Assembly: GCA_030549775.1 (NCBI GenBank)
Contig: CM060175.1
Location: 106,323,422 to 106,387,421, forward strand
Direction of reading: 5' to 3'
Source: Tamarix chinensis
Lineage: Eukaryota; Streptophyta; Magnoliopsida; Caryophyllales; Tamaricaceae
Length of the DNA: 64,000 nucleotides
Part shown: positions 1 through 11,900 of the stretch, one piece after another
How positions within the stretch are numbered: position 1 is the first letter of the stretch
How the letters are laid out: each line of letters starts with the position of its first letter
Program-made: the position numbers and the translations under genes
Notes under the pieces: generated by a model
The model's database searches: none
What the model saw: the letters and a program-made list of their open reading frames with translations, nothing else
Told to the model about the DNA's origin: nothing

Positions 1-68
1 GTGCATAGTAGATATTTCCTGAAACTGAGATTCAATCCTTCTGGTTTTTGGCCTACCAGGAGTTTTCT

Positions 69-1841
69 TCACAATGGGGGGGGCATAATACACAAGTTGC
101 TGCCTTCATAATCATCACTGTCCTTAATTATTAGAATACCGGTTGTTGGCTCTAAGGAAGGAAGTTCATGAGTCTCTACAGGGTTTATGGAGTTTTGGTA
201 TATCAATTCTTGTGCTTCCTTCTTATAGAAAGAATCAGTATAGTCATACAAACTATATTTCAGCCGATCAAGCACATAACAAACACGTGCGCATGGGATT
301 CCGGTGACTTGCCACTCTCCACAACTACAAGTCCTCTTATTCAAGTCCACAGTCAGCTGTGCAGCCATAATTTCAACCTTGAACATTAAATGGGAATACC
401 TAATAGACCTCATAACACATGAGCGCTTCATGTAGTTACAATACAATATTTTCTCAATAGAAGGACCTATAGGGGTCTGCCATCTACATATTTCATTCTT
501 CACATTCAAAATCTTCGTCGCAAGTTTATCAAAATAGGCTAACAGCAGTGAAGGTATGCTAAAACCTCTCTCATTCCTCATCCGCGAATTGAAAGACTCA
601 GCAATGTTGGAGTTCATCCAAGTCCATCGTAGTTTGGGAAATTTACTTCGGGCCCAATGTTCGGGCTTAGAATTCTTCACCCATTCCGCTAGCTTCGTAT
701 TAAATGCCTGAAGATTTGCCATACACATGTTGAAATCAACATATGTATTGGCATATGCAATGGCATCAAATAAATCTGATGCATTTTCCTTCATTACTCT
801 CCTAGTAATCCCTAACTTCATCAGTTCACTGTTAAAGTTCTCCTTCAAATGCCTCAAACAAAAACAATGGTTTTCTTCACCAAAAATTTCAGCAACACTA
901 CTTATTATCCCTGGATGCCTGTCTGATAAGACAACTACTTCTAAAGACCGAATAATCAACTTCAGCTGTTTCAAAAATCAATGTCAATTATCGTAGTTTT
1001 CACAACTAACAATGTCAATAGCTAAAGGGAGTATTCTGTTATCTGCATCAACAGTACAAGCATACAACATTGTCCCACCAAATGGACCACTAAGATGCCC
1101 GACATCCACAAAAATACATGGTCTACAACCGAACAAGAATCCTTGCATACACGAAGCAAAAGATATAAATAGCTATGAAAATTTGCAATCTTCAACAACA
1201 ACAAAGGCAACAGATCCAGGATTGCTCTTCTTCACACGATCACATATCAAATCCAACATCTTATAGTGATCCTTTGGATCACCATGGATAAAAGATTTAG
1301 CACATTCAACTACAGACCAAGCTTGAGAGTAATTAATCTGAATGCCAGTATCCCTCTCAATATCCTTGCGGACTTCGTTAGGTCTATAGTTAGACGTACT
1401 CCTAATCTTACCAAGAATAAGGCCCCCGACTAATTTAGAAGAGAAAGGTGGCTTATGTAATGCACAAATGTCACCCACCTTGTGTTGGTGAGACTCATTA
1501 AATTCCCTAATTTTAACCATTGATGTATTCCGAATAGCATATGCCTTAATGATGAAAGGACAGTCCTCTAGTGAACATTTCACAATCAAACGGGTTTTTG
1601 TATTCTTAACCCATTTATAACGGAACTCACATGCTATAGAATATTTGTAAAGGCAGCTTCGGAATGCATTTGCACTTTCAAATATTTGACCTTCACCACT
1701 TATAACATTGGACATCACACTAACAACCCAAGTATGAGTACCACAAGCAGCACTTCGAACCCCCATCTCAACACCCCTTGAGTTATCAACATGCTCATTT
1801 TTATAACTATTGTCATTTACTTTCAATCCATTAGACCCCAT
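69..1841 (-). pseudogene. MuDR-family transposase, main exon, broken by three stops and a frameshift
   Basis: One reading frame runs from 1841 to 69, about 590 codons. In order it shows a zinc-finger-like DNA-binding region (KWVKNTKTRLIVKCSLEDC, then HQH), a stretch ending NPGSVAFVVVEDCKFS, the MULE catalytic core with the first Asp in FVDVGHLSGPFGGTM and the second in LSDRHPGI, CLRHLKENF, and a SWIM domain CSCGEWQVTGIPCARVC. It is interrupted by TAG at 1175-1173 and by two TGA codons at 986-984 and 980-978. The two TGAs sit where related proteins read Trp in a NWHWFLKQL-like segment, consistent with TGG to TGA decay. The fourth SWIM ligand, normally His in PCAH, is Arg (CGT). A run of eight G at 76-83 shifts the frame before the GRPK tail. 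It cannot make active transposase. Confidence 0.85.
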
Positions 1842-1986
1842 ATCAGATTTCGAGCAGCCTGGGTTATCTCTGATTATGTGGGATGACCTTAAGATGAAAT
1901 AGAAATAATCATCATTATAAATAACATTAAACTAAAGAACACAGTTCACAAAATATTAATAATATAAATTAAGCACTGTAAACAAC

Positions 1987-2343
1987 TTACAACAAGTTAT
2001 CATCTGTGATCACTTCTACATTTCCTGCTGCGATATAGGCAAAGCCATACTCTTCATTGAATTCGAAAATCTCCACAAGGGAAGCATCATCAACCAGTGG
2101 CATAAGGATTGACCTATCAAAATTTAAGCTATACCAAACATTTTTCTCTTCGAAAGATATATTAAACCTCTTGCAACAAACAGAAATAACTTCCTCAACA
2201 CTCATACCATCATCTATTATCGCTCCACTTTTACTACCACCATCATAATCAACGGATTTGTTACCCTTAACAATGAACGACCCTCCATAGTGCAAATACA
2301 TATACATACGCCTACATCCACACAACTCCATAAACCTATTCAT
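1987..2343 (-). pseudogene. MULE transposase N-terminal exon (PB1-like/acidic domain)
   Basis: This 118-codon frame starts MNRFMELCGCRRMYMYLHYGG and continues with GMSVEEVISVCCKRFNI and YSLNFDRSILMPLVDDASLVEIF. That is the typical N-terminal module of plant MuDR-type transposases, where it precedes the zinc-finger exon after a short intron. The gap 1986-1842 would be that intron. The frame itself is open, but the downstream exon is broken, so I treat it as part of the same dead gene. The module assignment rests on pattern memory of the family, not on an alignment. Confidence 0.6.
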
Positions 2344-3687
2344 TATTAGCCAACGTATAAGTTACAAAGGTTTAAAACAACAATAGCAATCTTAATTATC
2401 CAATCGCAATCATGTGTATCTATATCAATACTACAATTGAATGACAAACTATCCTTATTAACTTCCCTCTCTAATACACCAACATTTTATATAAAAGAAA
2501 TCATCAGAAAATACGAAGAATTTTAAATTATGAGCACAACTACTAACCAAATCTTCAAAAAAATATCTAACACAACAACCACCATTCAAGGAGGTTTCAG
2601 CACCATACTCGCACAACCATAATTCTATACCTTCCCCCCACAATCAGTAGTGAATACAGAATGGGTGACAATAATCAAACCCCAAACCGGCACAACCATA
2701 CTTCAAATCCACAGAAACAATAATTTGTTGCAATCACATATCTTTAAATTGTAATGTCAGCTACAAATTAGCATCAACAAGAACACAACAAAATCAAATT
2801 TCACAAAATCTCACAAAAACTATAAATAATTAAGCCCTTGTAGACAGAAACCGAAGTAGTTGGACAATCATTTACCAGACAAACAACATCTAAATTGTAC
2901 ATATATTATGTCAAATTGCAAGGTCGAAGGGTTAAAGCCGGTTTACTTCCAGCACAAAGACAAAGAGGAAAGGGATGGATTCAGGACAAACAATATAAGG
3001 GACGAAGAAGGAGAATAACGGTTGAAGACTGGACTGACGTTCATTATAAACGGGAAAACATTGGAGGGTTTTTCACTCAAGATAAGGGATGAAGAAGACT
3101 ACCAACAAATTTACCCTAACAAAGAATCACTGAAAAAATAAATATTTATACACGGTTAATTCCTAGCCACACACCCAAGTGGTTTGGAGTAGAATACACT
3201 GAAGTATTTGGACATATACGTGCTTGGTTCAGGACAAAAATAAATTCCACTCAATACTAAAACACATGGACCCTCAGAAATTAATTTTATGAGGATGCGC
3301 TGCAGTCTTTTTTTCCATTCAGATTTATTAGAAGAAATATTTTCAAATTTCATTATCAGCAAATGAAAATAATAAGAAAAAACCTAACAAATACCGTTTT
3401 GACATGCACTTGTACATATATGTATCATTCATTGTACACTTATAAACTTTCGATGTACATTCAGGGATAATTATATGTACTCTGTGTTGTTCCATTTCGT
3501 ACTTAAAACTAGTGGGGAAAAATTCGCTCATATTATGGACAAAATTTAATGCAATTCCCTATTTAGTGAAATCAAAACAAATTTAATCTAACTCTATTAC
3601 AACATACCTGTGGCAGAAACTCCAAATGTCCGCCTTACGTTTACAACATAGAACAATTATGACTCAACTCATGGAGATTCCTAAACC

Positions 3688-3688
<1 letters not shown>
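2344..3688. other. No gene seen; AT-rich intergenic or MULE flank
   Basis: Only short accidental open frames are present. No protein motif, RNA gene or clear element end was recognised. Part of this may be the 5' non-coding end of the neighbouring MULE. Confidence 0.4.

Positions 3689-3765
<77 letters not shown>
3689..3765. repeat. (TA)n microsatellite, about 38 units
   Basis: Uninterrupted TA dinucleotides over about 77 bp. The tract reads as an artificial Tyr-Ile run in translation and is not coding. Confidence 0.98.
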
Positions 3766-3767
<2 letters not shown>

Positions 3768-5079
3768 TTTTTTAGTATAAAAGATCGAAGAAAATTCAAC
3801 ATATCTAAAATCATACAAGTTGTTTGACATATACAATACATTCTAGGTTCCCTTATCAATATGTTCAGTTGAAATAGATTTTCTTGTTTTAGTATAGTCA
3901 ATTTTTTTTCAATAACTTATAACTAACATCATGTAAATCATAATAACATTTAATTCGCACAATTTTATCTAAGTTTCAATAGGCTAAAGATAGGTATTTT
4001 GTGTTCATTCCAACTATTGTTGCATAGCAGGACATACAAGGCTACTGCATGCGATTAAAAAAACGTATGGTCCTTCTCCAATTTTTTTTTTTCCGGTTTA
4101 TACTGAACCAAATAAACTCCAAACTTTATTATAAATTTTGGCTTCAAAATTACATTTTTTGCTTACTTCAGATCAATAGACATTTAACCGCACCTGCTCA
4201 AAGCGAATTATTACAGTCGCAAATCAAGTACGTCGTCATAAACCAAAACTTACGGTTACAGATACACATGATATTTCACAACCTTACCAATTAATGATAA
4301 CATGTGCGAAAGCAATCAGCCGCATGACTTACAGTTACGTATTCTTTGTCCACGAAAATGGGCTTGATAATTCTTCCTCAAACTACATTACAAAAGCACA
4401 CATAAACTCAGCTTCCTAACTTGATTCTAGTTTCAACCAGAATGAAAATTAGGAAATAAGTAAAAAGTTTAGCACCTGGATATTCTACCGTACAACCCTC
4501 AAACTGCAACGAAATGTCTGAATTAGATTCAGACGTAACATTAATTTCAATAACAACTCAAAACTTAAAGCAGACAAGAGAAGCGAAGTAGAGTACCATT
4601 TTTACAGCAGGAAAGGTTGAGCAACAAAAAACGACGGGCGGGAACAAGCCTACAAAGACATCCGTCAGCGAGCTTCAGTTCACGACGCAAGCATGGACAA
4701 CTTCGATGCTAAGAATAGAAACACAAATGAGGTAAAACGCTGTCAAATGGTAGCAAAAACATGCCCAATGGAGGAGCTAGAGCCACAGACGCAGATGAGT
4801 TGCAGAACTTCTTCTACGTCTACTTTCCAATCAGTTAGACCCGAGCTTCAAAATTTTCAGACGTAGAATAGCACAGATGAGAAGCTTCAAAATATCTTCC
4901 ACGCCATATTACGAACCAACAACCTGAGCGTGGCTTGGGAAATACTAATTTATGGTATTCTACGTATAAAATGATGCTTCCGATCAAATAATAAATGGAC
5001 TCAATACTAGACCTGGTGGACTGAAAATAATTACTTTCCGTTGGGTGGACCACGGTTTTTTTTTCCTATATATTAAGCC
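3766..5079. other. No gene seen; intergenic
   Basis: AT-rich DNA with no convincing reading frame. No element boundary was recognised before the hAT target duplication at 5080. Confidence 0.4.
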
Positions 5080-5087
5080 GGATGAAG

Positions 5088-5594
5088 TAGGGATGTAAAC
5101 GGGGCGGGTTCGGATCGGGTATACCATACCCGTATCCGTACCCGATAAGAAAATCCGTACCCGAATCCGTACCCGTACCCTAACGGATATCCGTTGACAT
5201 ATCCGTATCCGTATCCGTCGGATATCCATTACCCGACAGATTATCCGTTTACCCGTTAATGGATATTGTCCAACGGATAAATCCATTACCCGACGGATAA
5301 ACCCATTTATAGTTAAGCCAAATGACAATTTTAACCTTAATTTATACTATATTTATTTTAAAATTAAGGGTAAAAGGGTAATTATATATCGGGTAAACGG
5401 GTACGGATATGGATACGGGTATGGTTACGGGTACGGGTATGGATATCCCATACCCGTATCCGTACCCGAACCCGACGGGTATTTTTTTCTATCCTCCATA
5501 TCCATATCCATATCCGTTTATCCATATCCGTTTAAGTATCCGCCGGATAAAATCCGTCGGGTTTCGGGTAATACCCGCCCCGTTTACATCCCTA
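5088..5594. mobile_element. Non-autonomous hAT (Ac-type) element with 8-bp target duplication
   Basis: The element is 507 bp. Its left end reads TAGGGATGTAAACGGGGCG, and the right end is the reverse complement of the same sequence (ending CCCCGTTTACATCCCTA). It is flanked by the perfect 8-bp direct repeat GGATGAAG at 5080-5087 and 5595-5602. Eight-base target duplications and TAGGGATG-type termini are hallmarks of hAT elements such as maize Ac. The interior has no transposase; it is packed with variants of CCGTACCCGTATCC in both orientations, plus an AT-rich centre (about 5320-5390). Such short subterminal motifs are typically transposase-binding sites in hAT elements; that role is inferred here. 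It lies about 400 bp upstream of the SEC10 start codon, so it may affect that promoter. Confidence 0.9.
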
Positions 5595-5602
5595 GGATGA
5601 AG

Positions 5603-5992
5603 TGTATTATGTCAAAAATTACCGTTTTTCTTCCTATTAATCAAAGCTTGGAAAGAAGGAAACAAAGGGGAAAAGGGCAAAAAATTAGCTTCAAATCGAT
5701 ATCGCAGACGTCGATACTTTCTATCTCAGTCTTCTCTTCAATTCCTCCAGTTGAATGCTCAAAATTAAGCCCTAGGTGTGGTAGGAATTCCTGGTGGGAA
5801 GCTGATCGCTTCATCGATCTATCTGACGGAGCCCAGTCTCAATAGAATTCAGCACCCGCGAGCCCTAACTCAACGTCCTCTCTCCTTAATCAATACTTTA
5901 TTCGGGAGTAGTCACACCTATATATATTTGATCACGCGTTAAGACGAAGGTTTTGGTGTAATTTATTCGAAATTCGGCAGAAGAAAGAAGGA
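5603..5992 (+). promoter_or_regulatory. SEC10 5' flank (promoter and 5' UTR not resolved)
   Basis: The stretch between the hAT target duplication and the SEC10 ATG must hold the core promoter and leader. A CTATATATA motif at 5918-5926 is the nearest TATA-like sequence, but at about 67 bp before the ATG it would leave a very short leader. A TATA-less start further upstream, in the pyrimidine-rich stretch around 5710-5760, is equally possible. No transcription start can be fixed from sequence. Confidence 0.35.
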
Positions 5993-8900
5993 ATGAAGGA
6001 GGGCGGCAGAGATGGAACGAAGAGCAATAGGATTGAACGAAGGTCTAAATCTTCATCTACTAATGCGCCTCCAGTCATTTTAGATATTGAAGATTTCAAG
6101 GTAATTAGCTAAAAATCGAACATTTGTGCTGTTTTAGTTCGTGTGACGCAATTGGAAGGATGTAGTTGTAATAGTTCATACTGCATCTGGATGGACTGAT
6201 GTTATTTGGGTATCTTGGTGTACATGTTTCACAGTATGCCTTCTTTATTCACTTTCATCAAGATCGAAGTAACCCTCTTTGCCATGAAAATCATGTATCT
6301 TGGAGTTATGCCCACCATTTTCTGACGAGTGACGAGTATTTATGGTTCATTTTGAGAAGAAGGTTAATTAGAATTGCCAATGGAAGTAGATTTTAAATGC
6401 TTAGTGTATATCAGTGCCGTGATTTTCTTTGCGGAGGGTGAAAGTTTTGAGGTCTGGTTTGCTTCGTGCAGGGGGATTTTTCATTTGATGGATTGTTTGG
6501 AAATTTAGTGAACGAGTTATTGCCGTCTTTCCAAGAATGTGATGCTGATGCATCGGAAGGACACACTAACATTGATGTATTGCCCAATGGGTCTCTTCGA
6601 AATCATTCAGATGCAGTTAAAACAGCAGCAGGACTTTCCATGCCTTTGTTTCCAGAAGTCGATTCTCTACTAGCGTTGTTCAAGGATTCATGTCAGGAGT
6701 TAACTGATCTCAGACAGCAGGTACATTCTTAGCACTTTGTAGTCTTTGAAGCTTTCCCGATTATGTGACGAGGCTTTTACAGATCTCTCCTTTTCCCCTT
6801 TTATACTTTAATGAAGATTGATTCGAGGTTGAGCAATCTTAAAGAAGAAGTTTCAGTGCAAGACTCAAAGCATCGCAAGACCCTTGCCGAGGTTCGTTAA
6901 TAGGGCAGGCGTTCATTTTCTCTTTTGGAAACTTTTGGGGTAAATGAGCATTAGATCTGTTGAGCTGTATTTTGCTTTGGTAATCACTGGCAGTCTAACT
7001 CAAAATTTGGAATCTCGTCATGTGCATGGCTGGTGGAAATATCAAAACACGGCTTCTGTTAACTGTATTCTCTTTTAATTTTGTGGAACGAGGAAGGTGG
7101 TCCAAAGCCATTACCATTGTCATGTTTGGTCTGAATTCATATTTCATGTGGAATCTCACAGTTTCCATGTTCAGCCTGGAAATATTTTGTGTTTCTTATT
7201 TGTTGAGGAAAATTCTTATTGCTACGAAGATGTGGATATTGATACAGATACCTTACACAAAAAGGGTTGTAGATCACACCTTACACAACTTTTCATAGTG
7301 CTAAGTGCAAGGTCTTTGGCCAATGATCTTCTGTCCATGGAGAGACAGTCTTCATCCTCAAGAGCTTCAGTTATATGATCCCTCATAGTTTGAGTCAGAC
7401 CCTAAAAAGAGTCAGAAGGCAAAATAGGGGAAAAAAAATGATCCATGTGCTATGACATAGGTGACGGAGCTTGGTCAAAATATTGAATTCATATCTTTTA
7501 TTCTTCATATGTTACAGCTGGAAAAAGGTGTAGATGGTTTGTTTGGAAGCTTTGCAAGACTAGATTCACGAATTTCAAGTGTTGGACAGACCGCTGCAAA
7601 GATTGGAGATCATCTTCAGGTTATAGTTGAAATATTTAATAGCTTGATGTAACTTTGTCACCTGTATGCTTCATTTGTGATTCCTTGCTCAACCAACAAC
7701 CCTTTGTCCCGATAGGTCAAGAAAAAGAAAGGGATTGTTAGGTTTCTAGCGCACGGTATTGATGCATGCAATATATCTTTTTCCCACAGAGTGCAGATGC
7801 TCAGAGAGAAACAGCTAGTCAAACCATAGATCTCATAAAGGTATGATCATGTAATGAGTTCTCAGCTTCCCTTTGCTTATGGAATGGTTTAGTAATCCCT
7901 TTGTATTCAAATGTTACAGTATCTGATGGAGTTCAATGGTAGTCCTGGAGACCTAATGGAACTTTCCCCTCTATTTTCTGATGACAGTCGTGTTGCAGAG
8001 GCTGCTTCAATTGCTCAGAAATTGCGTAAGATGTTTCAAGCTTTTTTCCATCATCTTCTTCTTTCTTTCAGAATGAATTGGATTCTTTCATAATATTTCG
8101 GTGGCATTATGGTAGCTCTTATTAAGCCAATCTGAACAATTTACTGAGGAGTTTTTAAGTCCATAAGTTTTATGAACTTGGCTGTTAAATATTAAGTACT
8201 TGTTAATATTTGCGTATGCACATCTATTGGTATCCAGTTTTGGTGAGTTGACTAGTGCTAATGTGCATCTGATTTCATGAATACTCTTTGGCTTCTGAAG
8301 CAGTAAGATGCACCACTAAATTGCAATTTCCGTCAAGTTTCATGAACCTATGTTTTACCGATTCCCTGTATAAGTCTCTTGAACAAAATCTGAAAGCTCC
8401 GATCCCTTATTCTATAGGTAGAATAGGTTTGTGCATGTCCATCCTAGAATAACATATGTTCAATACACTGAAATATCCTGGATTCTTATTGAATTTTTAT
8501 GCTTGCCGGTATGTAAAATGTTCGATACATGATGTAGCAGTAGAAATGAAGTCACATGCATATTGGCCGGTATGATATGTTCTTTTATTCACATTTGCTA
8601 ATATATAGCTATATGTGCTAATATTTGTTGTAGAAAAAAATAAAAAATCACGACACAACAACCACGATATACAATATATTGTTTGCAACACTGTTATTGC
8701 GACTGCATTTTATTGCTTATGTCTATCTATATGCAAACGGTCTTTCTGGAGTGATGACTGATGGGTGTCTCCAAGTCTTCTTGTTGGATGCTTTAGTAGG
8801 CTGTATGTAAAAGGAGGAGGGTAGGATTGGATCAGTGATGTGATATAGCCTTTTCTTGTTCATCTTGTTTCAACCTGTGGATGAGGACATAAATTTATCC

Positions 8901-11900
8901 TTTATTTGGCAATTTCACATCTATCATGTATGCCATTTTCCAGATCTCCCCATGATCTTCTACCTTTTAGTTAATGGCAATACCTATGCAATGATGCAAC
9001 CTTTGTGCTCATAGTTTTCTATTTATTACCTCACAGTTTTTTGAAGTAATTTCTATTCTCTGCTTTTCTGGGATTGAAACCCATAGATATTGTTTTCATA
9101 TTACTGGATCAATTAATGTTTTGGAGCTTAATTTTTATGCTTTTCCTCTCTGGCTGTAACCTGGGATCACAATCTATTGAATTATAGTATGAAAATACTT
9201 TATTGTCAATAGGTTCTTTCCTTATGAAATAAAATTATAATAAGAAAGAGTGAAAATGGAGGAAGAAGGGACTACTTTTAATGCTCTGGTTATCATCCCT
9301 TAGGTTTTATGACAGCTTATGCCATGTCATAAGGAAATCCTTTCTTGCTACATGGTTAGATGATGATATTTGGTGTCACCGTTACAGCTGTCAATTCTAC
9401 CCATTACAGGTTCATTTGCTGAGGAAGATGTTGGAAGACAAGGCATTGGTGTTGCATCAGCTACTGGAAACGCTACTGCAAGTAGAGGTTTAGAAGTTGC
9501 AGTTGCAAATCTGCAGGAGTATTGCAATGGTAGGTTCTGTATTCGTACAATGGATGCAATAGACAATCATTTTGTGCATGAAGATAGTAGATTCCATGTT
9601 TAATTAGCTGGCTTGGTGATATGTAGCTTAACATTAAGTGTGTGTGCGCGTTTCTTTTAATTTTCTTGTTTCTTATGGTTCCAAAGTATTCTTACACATC
9701 AATGGAAGACCTCTACTTGTAAAATGGGTATAGTTTGGCAATATGTAATTCTTGAAACATATTTCAATGGAGAAAGATATGGCCATGCATACTTGTATGA
9801 ACAGCTTTGATATCATGCAAGTAATTTATGTAGGAATGCTAAAAGTAGTGTAGGTCCATTCAACTCAATCTGATTTCTTCACATATGTTTTGAGCTTTAA
9901 CTTATTTATTTAAATATTGAGAAAAGTGTTCTTCAGTGGAGAAGGTAAGCTATCTTATTTGAGTTTGTTTATTTATTTAATGAATCAACAAAAAGTGACA
10001 TAAATTTATGAAGTAGAATGATGGTGAGTGATAACAATTCAAGAAAAAATAGAAGGTCACTAATGGTCATGGCTGCAAGCGTACACCACATGCATTGTGA
10101 TTCTTGTAATGCAGACAACTATTGAGGACAAATAGTTTCCCTTCATAAATGATTTCAATCTTGTGCAAAATTTTGGCGGAATAAGGCTTTATAAAACAGT
10201 TTTATTTATTTATTTATTTAAAATCATAGTCCATCTCGGGAATAGAGGGCCAGTTGCTTGTTTTCTTTTTGATTTATAACCATAGTGCTCGACTAACAAA
10301 GTTTGCAAGTATGGAAAGGGAGAATAATTTATGATTAACAATCTTATAATTTTTTTTTCATTTGATTCATAACCATGCATGTTCAAGGTATTATGGTCTG
10401 ACACTTATTTTATGCTTCTGATTGTTTTGGTAATTTATATTTGTGTTTGAATAATCATCTTTCTGCATGTAGAGTTGGAGAATAGGCTGCTGTCTCGATT
10501 TGATGCTGCATCTCAAAAGAGAGAACTTTCAACAATGTCAGAGTGTGCAAAAATATTGGCTCAGGTAAACTTCTCTTGAGTTGTTACCTTCTTGTACAAG
10601 ACAGGTTGGCATTTTGTTAAGTGGACGAAGCTCTTCAAAAATGGAAATTAAGAACATTGATGCAGTGTAGCCTATGTGGCTATAAGCCCAAGTATAGAAT
10701 TTTGTTTTATATATTGGGTTTAGTTATTTTAGGAATATTGGTTGTTATTATTTAGATATTATTTGGTGACTAATATAAGATATGTTATTTTGACATAATA
10801 TCTTGGAATACGATATTATTATTGGATATTATGATTAAATGATATAATAATATATACTTTCTTACTGGAACATGTTGTATTGTATTGGCTTATACCATAT
10901 ATGGCCTTAGTAATCTGTTATCAACACTCACATGAATTGAGAATTGTTATTGAGTGGTTAGTATTGTCTAATTGTGAGCATTCTTCCTCATTTTCTCTCA
11001 GAATTCCTGTTCTTACATCAAACATTGATGAAATTCTATGCGTTTTTCCAAGGAAATGTTATTGATGATTAGTGTTTTTCCAGAATACTATCATTTTTAT
11101 CCTTTAAGGGCATGATTTATGACTGTAGAAAAAATGATCGTACTATCACGATTCACAAGATCTGAAAGAAGACAAAGTGAAATCAAGAAAGGCTAGTACT
11201 GTTTGATGAAGATATACTAATGATGGGACTTCCATGGTTTCAGGCATTTATATTCTTCTCAAGTTGAAAAGAGTCTTGCATCTTTCGTTTAAATTTATTC
11301 AGCAATGATCCTTGCAAATGATTTCTTATTCAACATTTAAGGTTATTGGAAATGTTAGTGCTACCTTTACCTAAGTATAATCCTTGTTCTGCAGTTGTGA
11401 AAGTCTATAATAAAAGCTGTATTTTATCGTGTTCGATGCAAAAGTCTGGCTTTAGCGGTATAAAGTAGCAATAATCTTTGTTCATGAAAAGATAATGCTT
11501 CCAATAGCTAAGTCAATAAAAATGTATCTCCTTAAAGTCATTCTTCTTTATTGGCATGCCTTGTTAGGAATGATTCCTGGTCTTATCTTGTTTAACTGTA
11601 TGCCATATCTTTTGGTATATGAAATTTTTTCCACATCTATTGTTCATGTTGAGTTTAATACATAGTATGTCCAAATATATTAGAGTTGTCCTTTCAACCA
11701 AAAAAGGTTCATCAGTTATGAATCTTTGAGGTGCCATACGTTTTTCCTTGCGATTTAAGTGTTTCTTCATGTCATAATTCTGGTGTTTACTGTGGTGTTG
11801 ACCATGAAGTTCACCTAATGATTTTGTGCTTTGCACTCTACCTTCTTCCCCCTCCCCTCCAAACACACATGCACCCCACTCACACAAAAATAAGGCAGAA

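Larger units (their letters stand above)
1..2343 (-). mobile_element. Mutator-like element (MULE), degenerate, truncated by window edge
   Basis: The minus strand carries the parts of a plant MuDR-type transposase in the expected order: an N-terminal acidic domain exon (2343-1987), then a long exon with a zinc-finger DNA-binding domain, the DDE catalytic region and a SWIM domain (1841-69). A basic GRPK-type tail continues in a shifted frame towards position 1 (VKKTPGRPKTRR, read past a run of eight G at 76-83). I could not find terminal inverted repeats or a 9-11 bp target duplication. The upstream end is therefore unknown and may lie within 2344-4650. Confidence 0.8.

Noticed and set aside
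1022..1210. Separate minus-strand open frame suggesting a frameshift in the MULE transposase
   Set aside because: The catalytic-region peptides (GFLFGCRP, FVDVGHL, YACTVDADNRILPLAIDIV) read in the same phase as both flanking long frames, so the lesion is a stop codon at 1175-1173 and not a frameshift.
5918..5926. CTATATATA as SEC10 TATA box
   Set aside because: Too close to the ATG to be convincing; kept only as a possibility in the 5' flank entry.
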